Under the pieces are notes generated by a model that had not been told where the DNA came from, made no database searches, and worked only from the letters and a program-made list of their open reading frames with translations. A stretch of DNA of 64,000 bases from Microvirga soli (GTDB lineage Bacteria; Pseudomonadota; Alphaproteobacteria; Rhizobiales; Beijerinckiaceae), in the NCBI RefSeq assembly GCF_016734765.1, contig NZ_JAERQE010000004.1:124001-188000 (forward strand). The letters run 5' to 3'. Shown one piece after another: positions 1 to 10,097 of this stretch. The position numbers and the translations under genes were made by a program. Every line of letters begins with the position of its first letter. Position 1 is the stretch's first letter.

Positions 1-768
1 GCCGAGGGCGCACATGGTCATGATGGCCACGTACTCGCCGAGCATGAAGAGCAGGTACGGCGTGGAGGAATATTCCACCATATAGCCGGCCACGAGCTCG
101 GACTCGGCCTCCGGCAGGTCGAAGGGTGGGCGGTTCGTCTCGGCCATGGCCGAGATGAAGAACACCACGAACATTGGGAAGAGCGGCAGCCAGTACCAGC
201 CCAGGATGCCGAGGCTGCTATTCTGCGCCTCTACGATGGCCGAAAGGTTCAGGGTGCCGGCGCACATGAGCACCGTCACGATCACGAAGCCGATCGACAC
301 CTCGTAGGACACCATCTGGGCCGCCGAGCGAAGCGCGCCGAGGAACGGGTACTTCGAGTTAGAGGCCCAGCCGCCCATGATGACGCCGTAGACGCCGAGC
401 GACGAGATCGCGAAGATATAGAGGATGCCCACATTGATGTCGGCGATGGCCCAGCCGGAATTGAGCGGGATGACCGCCCAAGCTGCCAACGACAGGGTAC
501 ACATCAGCAGCGGCGCCAGCAGGAACATGCCCTTGTTGGCCGGCGCCGGGATGATCGGCTCCTTCAGCACGAATTTGAGCAGGTCGGCAAAGGACTGGAA
601 CAACCCCCAGGGACCGACCACGTTCGGGCCGCGCCGCAGCTGAACGGCGGCCCATACCTTACGGTCGGCATAGAGCGCGTAGGCGATGAAGATGAGAAGC
701 GCGACCAGCATGAGCAGGCTCTTGCCCAGCATGATCGCGACGGCGAGGAGGATATCCCCAAATTCCAT
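1..768 (-). CDS. nuoH: NADH-quinone oxidoreductase subunit H (partial, 3' end outside window)
   Basis: Membrane subunit of complex I at the junction of the peripheral and membrane arms, helping form the quinone chamber. Reading the minus strand from the ATG at 768 gives [20 protein letters not shown], then a hydrophobic helix, [20 protein letters not shown] and [20 protein letters not shown], which are classic NuoH signatures (the RRGPN loop and the ADLLKF...KE segment). The frame stays open to base 1, so about 255 of the usual 330-350 residues are present. It starts 12 bases after the nuoG stop and is the last gene of the nuo run in the window; nuoI would be expected next, beyond base 1. Confidence 0.95.
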   Translation of the reverse strand, partial: MEFGDILLAVAIMLGKSLLMLVALLIFIAYALYADRKVWAAVQLRRGPNVVGPWGLFQSFADLLKFVLKEPIIPAPANKGMFLLAPLLMCTLSLAAWAVIPLNSGWAIADINVGILYIFAISSLGVYGVIMGGWASNSKYPFLGALRSAAQMVSYEVSIGFVIVTVLMCAGTLNLSAIVEAQNSSLGILGWYWLPLFPMFVVFFISAMAETNRPPFDLPEAESELVAGYMVEYSSTPYLLFMLGEYVAIMTMCALG

Positions 769-780
769 GATCCGTTCCTC

Positions 781-2859
781 TTACTCAGCCGCCTCGAGCT
801 TCAGCTCACGGGCGAGCGCGGAGCACTCGGCCATGACGCCGGAGGCGCGGGCAATGGGGTTCGTCAGGTAGAAGTCCTTTACCGGGCTCACGAAAGGCTC
901 GCGCCCGAGGGTGCCGCCGATATTGGCGAGCGCCTGGATGGCGGCAAAGCCGTCAGCCGGCTGAACCGTCTCGACCGCGGCGAAATGCGGATAGGCCGCA
1001 TAGAGCTTCGCCCGCAGGGCGTTCAGCGAGTCGAACGGCAGGCGATGGCCCAGCACGTCGGAGAGCGCTCGCAGGATGGCCCAGTCCTCCCGCGCTTCGC
1101 CTGGAGCGAAGGCGGCGCGGTTGGCGAGCTGGACCCGGCCTTCCGTGTTCACGTAGGTGCCGGACTTCTCGGTGTAGGTCGCGGCCGGCAGGATCACGTC
1201 GGCACGGTGCGCACCACGGTCCCCGTGAGTGCCCTGGTAGATCACGAAGGTCCCGGGAGCGATGTCGATCTCGTCTGCGCCGAGATTGAACAGCACGTCC
1301 ACTTCGCCCTGCGCCATGGTCTGAGCATTCAGGCCCCACTCGCCCGGCACGAGGCCGAGATCGAGGGCGCCGACGCGGGACGCGGCGGTGTGCAGAACCG
1401 AGAAGCCGTTCCAGCCGTCCTTCACCGCGCCCACGTCACGGGCGAGCTGAGCGACAGTGGAGAGAACCGCCAGACCGTCCGGACGGGAGAGTGCACCCTG
1501 CCCCACGATGATCAGCGGACGCTCGGCGCCACGGAGCTTCTCCATGAAGCTGTGGCGGCCAGCAGTGAGTTCGGACAGCGTCTCAGGCCCTGCGCCGAGA
1601 TACTCGTAGGGGTAGGTGAGGTCCGCATGCTCGCCGATCATGGCGATCGGCGGCGGAGCCGCGCGCCAGCGCTTGCGGATGCGCACGTTCACGAGCGAGG
1701 CCTCGATGCGCGGGTTCGAGCCCACGATCAGGATCGCGTCCGCATCCTCGATGCCGGAGATGGTGGTGTTGAACAGGTAGGAGCCGCGGCCATAGACCGG
1801 GGTCAGCACGCTGCCGTCCTGGCGGGCGTCGATATTGGTGACGCCGAGGCTCTCCATGAGGAGCTTCAGGGCGTACATCTCCTCAACGGCGGCGAGATCA
1901 CCCACGATGGCGCCGATGCGCTTCGTGTCCGTGCCCTTCACGCGGCTGGCGATGGTGGCGAACGCCTCCTGCCATGAGGCGGGACGCAGGCGGCCATTCT
2001 CCCGCACGAAGGGGCGGTCGAGGCGCTGGAGGCGCAGGCCGTCCACGATCTGGCGGGTCTTGTCGGTGATCCACTCCTCGTTCACCGCCTCGTTCACGCG
2101 CGGCAGGATGCGCATGACCTCGCGGCCACGGGAATCGACCCGGATTGCGGAGCCAACCGCATCCATCACGTCGACGGAATCGGTCTTGGTGAGCTCCCAG
2201 GGACGATAGTGGAAGGCCTCCGGCTTGTGGGTCAGAGCGCCGACCGGGCAGAGATCCGCCACGTTGGCCTGCAGCTCGGAGCCGAGGGCCTTCTCGAGAT
2301 AGCTCGTGATCTCCATATCCTCGCCCCGCCACAGGGCGCCGAGATCCGGCACGCCGGCCACTTCGGCCGAAAAGCGCACGCAGCGGGTGCAGTGAATGCA
2401 CCGGTTCATGGAGGTGCGCACCAGCGGGCCGAGATACTTGTCGGTCACCGCGCGCTTGTTCTCATGGAAGCGGCTGGTGTCGACGCCGTAGGCCATGGCT
2501 TGGTCCTGCAGGTCGCACTGGCCGCCCTGGTCGCAGATCGGGCAGTCGAGCGGGTGGTTGATGAGGAGGAACTCCATCACCCCTTCCCGCGCCTTCTTCA
2601 CCGTCGGCGATTTGGTGGAGACCTCAGGCGGCTCGCCGTTCGGCCCCGGACGGCAGTCGCGCACGCCCCAGGCGCAGGAGGCGACCGGCTTCGGCGCGCC
2701 CTTCACCTCGACGAGGCACATGCGGCAGTTGCCGGCGATCGAGAGCCGCTCATGGTAGCAGAATCGCGGAATTTCCGCCCCGGCCGCTTCGGCGGCCTGG
2801 AGCAAAGTGTATTCCGCAGGAACGTCGACCTCGACGCCATCAACGATGATTTTCGCCAT
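781..2859 (-). CDS. nuoG: NADH-quinone oxidoreductase subunit G
   Basis: Large iron-sulfur subunit of the complex I peripheral arm, 692 residues. An N-terminal 2Fe-2S ferredoxin domain has cysteines near 34, 45, 48 and 62; it is followed by the His-Cys cluster segment HPLDCPICDQGGQC, a further 4Fe-4S region (MNRCIHCTRCVRF) and a long molybdopterin-oxidoreductase-like domain that has lost catalysis in this family. I chose ATG 2859 (MAKIIVDG). A GTG at 2871 would overlap the nuoF stop and add four residues. It is flanked tightly by nuoF and nuoH, so co-transcription is very likely. Confidence 0.96.
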   Translation of the reverse strand: MAKIIVDGVEVDVPAEYTLLQAAEAAGAEIPRFCYHERLSIAGNCRMCLVEVKGAPKPVASCAWGVRDCRPGPNGEPPEVSTKSPTVKKAREGVMEFLLINHPLDCPICDQGGQCDLQDQAMAYGVDTSRFHENKRAVTDKYLGPLVRTSMNRCIHCTRCVRFSAEVAGVPDLGALWRGEDMEITSYLEKALGSELQANVADLCPVGALTHKPEAFHYRPWELTKTDSVDVMDAVGSAIRVDSRGREVMRILPRVNEAVNEEWITDKTRQIVDGLRLQRLDRPFVRENGRLRPASWQEAFATIASRVKGTDTKRIGAIVGDLAAVEEMYALKLLMESLGVTNIDARQDGSVLTPVYGRGSYLFNTTISGIEDADAILIVGSNPRIEASLVNVRIRKRWRAAPPPIAMIGEHADLTYPYEYLGAGPETLSELTAGRHSFMEKLRGAERPLIIVGQGALSRPDGLAVLSTVAQLARDVGAVKDGWNGFSVLHTAASRVGALDLGLVPGEWGLNAQTMAQGEVDVLFNLGADEIDIAPGTFVIYQGTHGDRGAHRADVILPAATYTEKSGTYVNTEGRVQLANRAAFAPGEAREDWAILRALSDVLGHRLPFDSLNALRAKLYAAYPHFAAVETVQPADGFAAIQALANIGGTLGREPFVSPVKDFYLTNPIARASGVMAECSALARELKLEAAE

Positions 2860-2867
2860 CTTCAATC

Positions 2868-4169
2868 TCACTCCGCCGCGATCATGACGGATTCGGAATG
2901 CGGGTTCGCCGCGTAATCGTCGATCCGCTTCTCGATCTCATGACGGAAGTGGCGGATCAGCCCCTGGACCGGCCATGCCGCTGCGTCGCCGAGCGCGCAG
3001 ATGGTGTGGCCTTCGATCTGGGTCGAAACTTCGAGGAGCATGTCGATCTCGCGCTTCTGGGCGCGACCTTCGGCCATGCGGGTGAGCACGCGCCACATCC
3101 AGCCCGTACCTTCGCGGCACGGAGTGCACTGGCCGCAGCTCTCGTGCTTGTAGAAATACGCGAGGCGGGCAATGGCGCGCACGATATCCGTGGACTTGTC
3201 CATCACGATTACGGCGGCTGTGCCGAGACCGGACTTCAGGTTCCGCAGCGTATCGAAATCCATATAGGCGTCGGCGATCTCATGAGCCGGAACGATCGGC
3301 ACTGAAGATCCGCCGGGGATGACGCCGAGCAGGTTGTCCCAGCCGCCGCGAATGCCGCCGCAGTGGCGGTCGATCAGCTCGCGGAAGGTGAGGCCCATGG
3401 CCTCCTCCACGTTGCAGGGCTTGTTAACATGCCCAGACACGCAGAAGAGCTTGGTGCCGACGTTGTTCGGACGGCCGATGCCGGAGAACCAGGAGGCGCC
3501 GCGGCGCAGGATCGTGCCGGCCACCGCGATGGACTCGACATTGTTCACGGTCGTCGGGCAGCCGTAGAGGCCCATATTGGCCGGGAATGGCGGCTTCAGG
3601 CGCGGCATGCCCTTCTTGCCTTCCATGCTCTCGATGAGAGCCGTCTCCTCGCCGCAGATGTAAGCGCCTGCGCCGTGGTGGACGTAGAGGTCGAAGGGAT
3701 AGCCGTGGATGTTGTCCTTGCCGATGAGCTTGGCCTCGTAGGCCTCGTCCACCGCCCGCTGGAGCGCATGGCGCTCGGCCACGTACTCGCCGCGGATGTA
3801 GATGTAGGCTGCATGAGCGCCCATGGCGAAGGAGGCCAGAAGGCAGCCTTCGACGAGAAGATGCGGATCGTTCCGCATGATCTCGCGGTCCTTACAGGTG
3901 CCCGGCTCCGACTCGTCGGCGTTCACGACCAGATAGTGCGGACGGCCGTCCGACTGTTTGGGCATGAAGGACCACTTGAGGCCCGTGGGGAAGCCTGCGC
4001 CGCCACGGCCGCGCAGACCCGACGCCTTCATCTCGTTGATGATCCAGTCGCGGCCCTGCTCCAGGAGGAACTTGGTTCCGTCCCAGGCGCCGCGCATCTG
4101 CGCAGCCTTGAGATCCGGCGAATGGAAGCCGTAGAGATTGGTGAAGATACGATCTTTGTCCTGAAGCAT
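2868..4169 (-). CDS. nuoF: NADH-quinone oxidoreductase subunit F
   Basis: The 433-residue NADH- and FMN-binding subunit of complex I, where electrons enter from NADH. Visible signatures are [13 protein letters not shown] (nucleotide/FMN loop), [16 protein letters not shown], and the N3 4Fe-4S ligands in [15 protein letters not shown] plus the cysteine of HTICALGD. Length is normal for the family (about 430). It lies 14 bases after nuoE, and its stop falls 8 bases before the chosen nuoG ATG. Confidence 0.97.
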   Translation of the reverse strand: MLQDKDRIFTNLYGFHSPDLKAAQMRGAWDGTKFLLEQGRDWIINEMKASGLRGRGGAGFPTGLKWSFMPKQSDGRPHYLVVNADESEPGTCKDREIMRNDPHLLVEGCLLASFAMGAHAAYIYIRGEYVAERHALQRAVDEAYEAKLIGKDNIHGYPFDLYVHHGAGAYICGEETALIESMEGKKGMPRLKPPFPANMGLYGCPTTVNNVESIAVAGTILRRGASWFSGIGRPNNVGTKLFCVSGHVNKPCNVEEAMGLTFRELIDRHCGGIRGGWDNLLGVIPGGSSVPIVPAHEIADAYMDFDTLRNLKSGLGTAAVIVMDKSTDIVRAIARLAYFYKHESCGQCTPCREGTGWMWRVLTRMAEGRAQKREIDMLLEVSTQIEGHTICALGDAAAWPVQGLIRHFRHEIEKRIDDYAANPHSESVMIAAE

Positions 4170-4183
4170 TCCCGATCACTCCA

Positions 4184-5242
4184 TCAGGACGTCATGTTGT
4201 CTTTGTCGACGGTCACGCCTGGCTTGCTCTCGCTGCCGTCGCGGCGTGTCTCGGCTTGGGCAGGCGGCGTGCCGGCTTCCGGAGTCGTCGGGCTGTTTGG
4301 CACAGCCTCGCCGTCCTTGGTCGGGGATGCCACATAGGACTTGCTGCTCTGCGGAGCAGGCCTCGCGCCCTCTTCCGTATGCGACTTGCCCTTGGTCGCC
4401 GTCGACGGATCGGCGGCTTCCTTGCGGTCCGCCGGATTGATCGGCGTCTCGCCTTCCTTAGCGCGCGCCGCAGGGGTATCCGCGACAGGGCTTTCGATGG
4501 CGCGGCCCGCCGTAGGCTTGGCGGCCTTGGCTTCCTGGGGAACGCTCGCCATGGCGGCGGCATTCTCGCCGGTCTCAGCAGCCTTTGCCTGCTCATCGAA
4601 GCGCTTGCGCCAAGCGCCGACGAGCGAGCCGTCGTAAAGCGTCGGATCCTGCAGGGTGTTGACGGCCTCGAAAGGCTCCGACCGGATGCGGCCGATCTGC
4701 GAACCCGTCTTTACGGGGCGGCCCGCCGCAAGGTCGTCGAGAAGCTTCTCGAAGTTCTCGGTCGTCAGGTCTTCGTAGTAATCATCGTTGATCTGCACCA
4801 TCGGGGCGTTGGAGCAGGCGCCAAGGCACTCCACTTCCAGCCAGGAGAAGGCGCCGTCGGCAGAAACATGGTTCTGCTCGCCAACACGGCTCTCCAGAAC
4901 CTTCCGGATGTCGCCTGCACCGCGCAGGACACAGGGCGTCGTGCCGCAGAACTGGATGAAATACTTTCCGACCGGCTCGAGGTTGAACATCGTGTAGAAG
5001 GTTGCCACCTCCATCACGCGGATCACCGCCATGTCGAGCTTCGCGGCCACGGCCTCGATAGCCTTGCGCGGCAGCCAGCCGCCCGCCTGCTCCTGAGCCT
5101 TGCCCAGCAGTGCGATCACGGCCGAAGCCTGCCGACCCGGCGGATACTTGGCGATTTCCTTGTCCGCAAAAGCCTCGGTCTCTGGGGAGAGAACGAAGCT
5201 CTGGGGCTGCATGTCTTCAGGCGCGAGCTTACGAACGGCCAT
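4184..5242 (-). CDS. nuoE: NADH-quinone oxidoreductase subunit E with long C-terminal tail
   Basis: Thioredoxin-like 2Fe-2S subunit (N1a cluster) of complex I. The core is residues 1 to about 215, with ligands C99 and C104 (CGTTPC) and C139 and C143 (CLGAC). A low-complexity Ala/Pro/Glu/Lys/Thr-rich tail of about 130 residues follows, making 352 residues against roughly 165-250 in most bacteria. No frameshift is evident: the tail keeps the same frame and high GC to a clean TGA. ATG 5242 gives the expected MAVRKLAPEDMQPQSF start. The tail is probably disordered; its role is unknown. Confidence 0.95.
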   Translation of the reverse strand: MAVRKLAPEDMQPQSFVLSPETEAFADKEIAKYPPGRQASAVIALLGKAQEQAGGWLPRKAIEAVAAKLDMAVIRVMEVATFYTMFNLEPVGKYFIQFCGTTPCVLRGAGDIRKVLESRVGEQNHVSADGAFSWLEVECLGACSNAPMVQINDDYYEDLTTENFEKLLDDLAAGRPVKTGSQIGRIRSEPFEAVNTLQDPTLYDGSLVGAWRKRFDEQAKAAETGENAAAMASVPQEAKAAKPTAGRAIESPVADTPAARAKEGETPINPADRKEAADPSTATKGKSHTEEGARPAPQSSKSYVASPTKDGEAVPNSPTTPEAGTPPAQAETRRDGSESKPGVTVDKDNMTS

Positions 5243-5262
5243 ACACTCTTCTCCTCATCGTC

Positions 5263-5287
5263 ATGGCCGGGCTTGAGACCTGGCCAT
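5263..5287. repeat. Degenerate GGCC palindrome in nuoD-nuoE spacer
   Basis: ATGGCC...GGCCAT arms enclose about 13 bases. It resembles the GATGGCCGG...CCGGCCAT family found intact at 13978, 43636, 60125 and 63292, but the inner stem is decayed. It lies in the only large gap of the nuo run and could affect the nuoD-nuoE mRNA, which is speculation. Confidence 0.5.
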
Positions 5288-5356
5288 ACGACTTGAACCA
5301 TTTCAGCACGCTTCAAAGAGCGTGGCTTCCTGCTCCGGCGACGGGGCAGGTATTCC

Positions 5357-6547
5357 TTAGCGGTCGACCTCACCGAACACGATGTCGATGGAACCCAGGA
5401 CGCCTGCGACGTCAGCCAGCATGTGGCCGCGACACATGAAGTCCATGCCCTGCAGATGGGCGAAGCCCGGAGCACGGATCCTGCAGCGATAGGCCTTGTT
5501 GGTGCCGTCCGACACGAGATAGACGCCGAATTCACCCTTCGGGGCTTCCACAGCGGCATAGACCTCGCCCGCCGGGACGTGGAACCCTTCCGTGTAGAGC
5601 TTGAAGTGGTGGATCAGCGCTTCCATCGAGCGCTTCATGTCCTTGCGCGAAGGCGGAGCGACCTTGCCGTCGAGCGTCGTCACAGGCCCCTGCCCGTCCG
5701 GCGCACGCAGCTTGTCGAGGCACTGGCGCATGATGCGGACGCTCTGGCGCATCTCTTCCATGCGGATGACCTGACGGTCGTAATTGTCGCCGTTCAGGCC
5801 CACGGGAATGTCGAAATCCATTTCCTCGTAGAGGGAGTACGGCTGCGACTTGCGCAGGTCCCAGGCTACGCCGCAACTGCGGACGATAGGGCCGGAAAAG
5901 CCCCATTTCCAGCAATCATCCAAGGTTAGAACGCCGATATCGACGTTACGCTGCTTGAAGATGCGGTTGCCGATCACGAGAGTGTCGAGATCGTCCAGCA
6001 CCTGCAGGAACGGATCGCAGAAAGCCTCGATATCGTCGATCAGCTCCGGCTGGATGTCCATGTTGACGCCGCCGGGCCGGAAATAGTTGGCATGCATCCG
6101 CGAGCCGGAAATCCGCTCGTAGAAAATCATGAGCTTCTCACGCTCCTCGAAGCCCCAGAGAGGCGGCGTGAGCGCGCCGACGTCCATGGCCTGCGTGGTC
6201 ACGTTGAGAAGGTGCGAGAGAAGACGTCCGATCTCGGAAAAGAGGACGCGGATCAGCTCGGCGCGGCGGGGCACCTCGATTCCGAGGAGCTTCTCGACCG
6301 TCATGCAGAAGGCATGCTCCTGATTCATCGGAGCGACGTAGTCGAGCCGGTCGAAATAAGGATTGGCCTGAACGTAGGTCTTGTACTCGATCAGCTTCTC
6401 GGTGCCGCGGTGAAGCAGGCCGATATGCGGATCGACGCGCTCGACCACCTCACCGTCCAGCTCCAGCACGAGGCGCAGAACGCCGTGTGCCGCCGGGTGC
6501 TGCGGGCCGAAATTGATCGTGAAGTTGCGGATATTATGCTCGCCCAT
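5357..6547 (-). CDS. nuoD: NADH-quinone oxidoreductase subunit D
   Basis: The 396-residue 49-kDa-type subunit of complex I, related to the large subunit of NiFe hydrogenases and lining the quinone site. It opens with [20 protein letters not shown]; the [12 protein letters not shown] loop is diagnostic, as are HRGTEKLIE and the C-terminal DIVFGEVDR. It is separated from nuoE by 114 bases that contain a short degenerate palindrome (5263-5287), the largest gap inside this nuo run. The gap to nuoC is 20 bases. Confidence 0.97.
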   Translation of the reverse strand: MGEHNIRNFTINFGPQHPAAHGVLRLVLELDGEVVERVDPHIGLLHRGTEKLIEYKTYVQANPYFDRLDYVAPMNQEHAFCMTVEKLLGIEVPRRAELIRVLFSEIGRLLSHLLNVTTQAMDVGALTPPLWGFEEREKLMIFYERISGSRMHANYFRPGGVNMDIQPELIDDIEAFCDPFLQVLDDLDTLVIGNRIFKQRNVDIGVLTLDDCWKWGFSGPIVRSCGVAWDLRKSQPYSLYEEMDFDIPVGLNGDNYDRQVIRMEEMRQSVRIMRQCLDKLRAPDGQGPVTTLDGKVAPPSRKDMKRSMEALIHHFKLYTEGFHVPAGEVYAAVEAPKGEFGVYLVSDGTNKAYRCRIRAPGFAHLQGMDFMCRGHMLADVAGVLGSIDIVFGEVDR

Positions 6548-6567
6548 GGTTCGCCCTTTCCGCTCCT

Positions 6568-7170
6568 TTAAGCCTTGGCCTTCTCGTCGCCCGGCAGCAC
6601 GTAATCCGTGCCTTCCCAGGGCGAGAGGAAGTCGAAGTTGCGGAATTCCTGATTGAGCTTCACGGGCTCGTAGACCACGCGTCCCTGCCCATCGTCGTAG
6701 CGGACCTCGACATAGCCGGTCATCGGGAAGTCCTTGCGGAGCGGATGCCCCTCAAAGCCGTAGTCCGTGAGGATGCGGCGCAGGTCCGGATGGCCTGAGA
6801 ACAGGATGCCGTACAGATCGTATGCCTCGCGCTCATACCAGTTGGCCGCCGGGAAGAGGCCTACGAGCGAGGGAACCGGCGTCGCCTCATCGGTCATCAC
6901 CTTCACCCGGATGCGCCGGTTATGGTGCGGCGCCAGGAAGTGGTAGACCACATCGAACCGCTCCTCGCGCGCCGGATAATCCGCGCCGCAGATGTCGATG
7001 AAGCAGACGAACCGGCATTGCGGGTCGTCCCGCAGGAAGGTCACCACCTGCACGATCTCCTCGCGACGGGCGACAATAGTCAGCTCGTCGAAGGCGATCG
7101 CACGCTCCACGACAGTTGCGCCGAGGGACGAGGCGATATGGTCGCTCAGGGCTTGGAGCTCAGCACTCAT
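6568..7170 (-). CDS. nuoC: NADH-quinone oxidoreductase subunit C
   Basis: The 200-residue 30-kDa-type subunit of the complex I hydrogenase module. The family block shows as [18 protein letters not shown] followed by [20 protein letters not shown] and the ending [15 protein letters not shown]. It is a separate gene, not fused to nuoD as in E. coli. It sits 14 bases after nuoB. Confidence 0.97.
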   Translation of the reverse strand: MSAELQALSDHIASSLGATVVERAIAFDELTIVARREEIVQVVTFLRDDPQCRFVCFIDICGADYPAREERFDVVYHFLAPHHNRRIRVKVMTDEATPVPSLVGLFPAANWYEREAYDLYGILFSGHPDLRRILTDYGFEGHPLRKDFPMTGYVEVRYDDGQGRVVYEPVKLNQEFRNFDFLSPWEGTDYVLPGDEKAKA

Positions 7171-7184
7171 ACAATGACCTTTGC

Positions 7185-7769
7185 TCAGCGCTCGATGGTA
7201 CCGGTACGGCGGATCTTCTTCTGCAGAAGGAGCACGCCGTAGAGGAGTGCCTCAGCCGTGGGCGGGCAGCCCGGCACGTAGATGTCGACCGGCACGATGC
7301 GGTCGCAGCCACGAACCACGGAGTAGGAATAGTGATAGTAACCGCCGCCGTTGGCGCAGGAGCCCATGGAGATGACGTAGCGCGGCTCCGGCATCTGGTC
7401 GTAGACCTTGCGGAGCGCGGGAGCCATCTTGTTGGTGAGCGTACCGGCCACGATCATCACGTCCGACTGACGGGGTGAGGCGCGGGGCGCGAAACCGAAG
7501 CGCTCGGCATCATAGCGCGGCATGGACATCTGCATCATCTCGACGGCGCAGCAGGCCAAGCCGAAGGTCATCCACATGAGCGAGCCAGTGCGTGCCCAGG
7601 TGATGAGATCCTCGGTCGAGGTGACGAGAAAGCCCTTGTCGGACAATTCCTCGTTGATGGAGACGAAGTAAGGGTCCGTCGAGCCGACCGGCTTGCCGGT
7701 GTTCGGGTCGATGATGCCGCGCGGAGCGGGAGCGACCATGGTCGACTGGTTGTCGGAGATCAATCCCAT
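7185..7769 (-). CDS. nuoB: NADH-quinone oxidoreductase subunit B
   Basis: Carries the N2 4Fe-4S cluster, the last cofactor before quinone. From ATG 7769 ([10 protein letters not shown]) the protein is 194 residues. Cluster ligands are the adjacent C73 and C74 (LACCAVEMM), C138 (MGSCANGGG) and C168 ([10 protein letters not shown]). The start overlaps the end of nuoA by 10 bases, suggesting translational coupling. An upstream in-frame start at 7790 would lie deeper inside nuoA and is less likely. Confidence 0.97.
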   Translation of the reverse strand: MGLISDNQSTMVAPAPRGIIDPNTGKPVGSTDPYFVSINEELSDKGFLVTSTEDLITWARTGSLMWMTFGLACCAVEMMQMSMPRYDAERFGFAPRASPRQSDVMIVAGTLTNKMAPALRKVYDQMPEPRYVISMGSCANGGGYYHYSYSVVRGCDRIVPVDIYVPGCPPTAEALLYGVLLLQKKIRRTGTIER

Positions 7770-8125
7770 TCGAGGGCTCCCTTCTTCCACTCGTAGATGA
7801 AGCCGACCGTCAGAACTCCAAGGAAGATCATCATGGAGGAGAAGCCGAACCAGCCGAGATTCCCGAACGTAATGGCCCAGGGGAACAGGAACGCCACTTC
7901 GAGGTCGAAGATGATGAAAAGGATGGCGACGAGGTAGAACCGTACGTCGAACTTCATGCGGGCATCGTCAAACGCATTGAAGCCGCACTCATAGGCGGAC
8001 AGCTTCTCCTGGTCAGGGCGGCTATAGGCGACGATGAACGGCGCCACGAGCAGCGCGACCCCGATCAGGAGCGAGACGCCGATAAAGATGACGAGAGGCA
8101 GGTAGTCGGCGAGGAGATTCGTCAT
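7760..8125 (-). CDS. nuoA: NADH-quinone oxidoreductase subunit A
   Basis: Small three-helix membrane subunit of complex I, 121 residues from ATG 8125 ([10 protein letters not shown]). The family loop [20 protein letters not shown] is present between helices 1 and 2, followed by [21 protein letters not shown] further 16 codons upstream are open, but they lack family similarity and would start in the leader. It is the first gene of the nuo operon; its promoter should lie in 8126-8298, where I saw no convincing consensus. Confidence 0.96.
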   Translation of the reverse strand: MTNLLADYLPLVIFIGVSLLIGVALLVAPFIVAYSRPDQEKLSAYECGFNAFDDARMKFDVRFYLVAILFIIFDLEVAFLFPWAITFGNLGWFGFSSMMIFLGVLTVGFIYEWKKGALEWD

Positions 8126-8298
8126 ACGACACCTAGAAGGACAGGAATCCGGCCCGGGGCCGGCAATCTGCAACGCATTTAAGCCTCAGAAAGGCCTAAA
8201 ACACCCCCCTGCGACATCACGCTGATTGCGCCGGAGCCTTAGCTGAGATCCCCTTCCCTGACAAGTGTTTGCACTGCCGCAAAAAGAACCATTCCAAA

Positions 8299-8727
8299 CT
8301 AGGATGTAGCTTTCTCGGCCGCATGGGCCGCCTTCCGGTTGGCTGCAGCCTCGGCGCGGCTCGCGGCAGTCTCCGCCTTGGCTTTCGCCTCACACTTGGC
8401 CCGAATCTCGTCCAGCTCTTCCTGAGTCAGATGTTCGATACCGATAAACACGTTCTGAGCCGCGCTGGCCCGGATCAGTTCATCAAGCTTGGCCTGAATC
8501 GCAGCTCCGTCCCGGTTTTGGGTGTTCTGGATCAGAAACACCATCAGGAAGGTAATGATGGTTGTCCCCGTATTCACGATCAGCTGCCAGGTGTCGGAGA
8601 AACCGAAGAAGGGACCTGAAAACGCCCAAACCAGGATCACCAGGAGGCAAAACCCGAAGGTGATCGGGCGGCCGGTAACCTGAGCGACCCAATTGGAAAA
8701 ACTCGTGAACCATCTAGACGTCGACAT
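8299..8727 (-). CDS. Low-affinity iron permease family membrane protein
   Basis: A 142-residue protein from ATG 8727 (MSTSRWFTSFSNWVAQ). It has two hydrophobic helices (about residues 18-38 and 46-65), with PITFGFCLLVILVWAFSGP and IVNTGTTIITFLMVFLIQNT, then NRDGAAIQAKLDELI, the conserved block of the low-affinity iron permease family. The C-terminus is a charged Ala/Glu/Lys helix. Transport activity is not well established for bacterial members, so the name is only a family label. A start at 8754, nearer an AGGAGG, is possible. It stands alone between nuoA and tRNA-Asp. Confidence 0.8.
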   Translation of the reverse strand: MSTSRWFTSFSNWVAQVTGRPITFGFCLLVILVWAFSGPFFGFSDTWQLIVNTGTTIITFLMVFLIQNTQNRDGAAIQAKLDELIRASAAQNVFIGIEHLTQEELDEIRAKCEAKAKAETAASRAEAAANRKAAHAAEKATS

Positions 8728-8908
8728 GGAGGAGCCTCGCGCTTTCCTCCTCATAACGTCCAGCTTCGCCAAACCATTCCAGTTCGAGGGGAGAATGCAT
8801 GGCCAGAGGCGCCATTTCGAGCAGTCCACTGGACTGACTCTGGGCCAATAGCACCCGCACGAGCCCTGAGGGTTCGCCTTGGTTCTGATCTTTGGAAAAG
8901 GGGAGAAG

Positions 8909-8985
8909 TGGCGCGGGCGACGGGGCTCGAACCCGCGACCTCCGGCGTGACAGGCCGGCACTCTAACCGACTGAGCTACGCCCGC
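8909..8985 (-). tRNA. tRNA-Asp (anticodon GTC), CCA encoded
   Basis: A 77-base cloverleaf on the minus strand. Acceptor GCGGGCG pairs with CGCCCGC, the discriminator is G, and the encoded CCA is at 8911-8909. The D-arm begins TAGCTCAGTCGG, the anticodon loop reads CTGTCAC (GTC, Asp) and the T-arm contains GGTTCGAGCCC. No insertion or integrase gene is adjacent to its 3' end. Confidence 0.97.
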
Positions 8986-9138
8986 GCATCGGACCGCCGA
9001 AGCGGTGTGGGTGCGGTTTAAGAGCCGCCCATCCCCCTGTCAAGGGTGCAAGGCATTCATTTTGGATTGCTTTGCGAAAAGGCTCATAATGCAGGCCCGG
9101 TTGCCGCCCGAAGCCGGATGGCGGTTGCCCGGTGGCTG

Positions 9139-9639
9139 CTATTCCACCACGACAGCATCTCCAGAGCTCCTCAAGGAGGTCAGTACCCGGTCGCATTCAT
9201 AGAGCTCTTCCAGAGCTCCTTGGAGCCCGCGGAGCGCCTCATGCGACAGTTCGCGTTGCGACGGAAGCGGGAGATCGTCCTCCTCGGGCAATGAACTCTC
9301 GGAGGGTGAACCATCCTCATCGGGATGGGCACCGTTGTCCTCGGGCTGAAGCGCCGCGAGACTCTGCTCGCCCCGGCCGATGCCCTGGACGAAGCGGCCC
9401 CCCTCCTCCTTCAGGATCCGCTGAACCCCCTTGATCGTATAACCTTCGCCGTAAAGCAGATGGCGGATGCCCTTGAGCAGGTCCACGTCATCCGGACGGT
9501 AGTAGCGGCGCCCACCGCCGCGCTTGAGAGGCTTGATATGGTTGAACCGGGTCTCCCAGAACCGCAGCACATGCTGGGGCACGTCGAGATCGTCGGCGAC
9601 CTCGCTGATCGTGCGGAATGCGTCGGGGCTCTTGTCCAT
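9139..9639 (-). CDS. MerR family transcriptional regulator
   Basis: A 166-residue protein from ATG 9639 ([18 protein letters not shown]). The N-terminal winged helix-turn-helix shows [20 protein letters not shown] followed by WETRF and [20 protein letters not shown]; the C-terminus is acidic and Glu/Ser-rich. No metal-binding cysteines are seen. The first ATG at 9654 has the better GAGG site, so the true start could be 15 bases upstream. It directly follows ihfA, as commonly seen in Rhizobiales; its targets are unknown. Confidence 0.88.
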   Translation of the reverse strand: MDKSPDAFRTISEVADDLDVPQHVLRFWETRFNHIKPLKRGGGRRYYRPDDVDLLKGIRHLLYGEGYTIKGVQRILKEEGGRFVQGIGRGEQSLAALQPEDNGAHPDEDGSPSESSLPEEDDLPLPSQRELSHEALRGLQGALEELYECDRVLTSLRSSGDAVVVE

Positions 9640-9659
9640 GACGCCGCTCGCCATCCGGA

Positions 9660-9971
9660 TCAATCCTCGCCTTCGAAGGTCTCACCGTTGATATGCGCCT
9701 TCAAGACATTCGAAGGCTTGAAAACCATGACCCGGCGAGGGTCGATCGGAACCTCGACCCCGGTCTTAGGGTTGCGCCCGACGCGCTCGCCCTTGCTGCG
9801 CACGATGAACGAGCCGAAGGAGGACAGCTTGACGGTCTCGCCGGCGGCCAGCGAGTCGCAGATCTCAGCCAAGACCCGCTCCACCAGCTCCGCTGATTCC
9901 GTCCGCGACAGGCCCACCTTCTGGTAAACCGCCTCGCTTAGATCCGCTCTCGTTATCGTTTTGCCAGCCAT
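9660..9971 (-). CDS. ihfA: Integration host factor subunit alpha
   Basis: A 103-residue DNA-bending protein of the HU/IHF family, the partner of IHF-beta. [18 protein letters not shown] opens helix 1; [15 protein letters not shown] and [18 protein letters not shown] form the beta arm with the conserved intercalating proline. Length and wording match alphaproteobacterial IhfA. Its stop falls within 20 bases of the MerR start, suggesting one transcript. Confidence 0.95.
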   Translation of the reverse strand: MAGKTITRADLSEAVYQKVGLSRTESAELVERVLAEICDSLAAGETVKLSSFGSFIVRSKGERVGRNPKTGVEVPIDPRRVMVFKPSNVLKAHINGETFEGED

Positions 9972-10097
9972 TGAGCTCCCCAGCGCACTTGAGTTCGTTG
10001 GTCCTGTCGTCCTTTGACGACGCTATGCAGATGGCTCCCTACGGTCAACCGCCAAGGTACGAATGACCGATACCACCAGAGTTGAATTGCCTCGATC

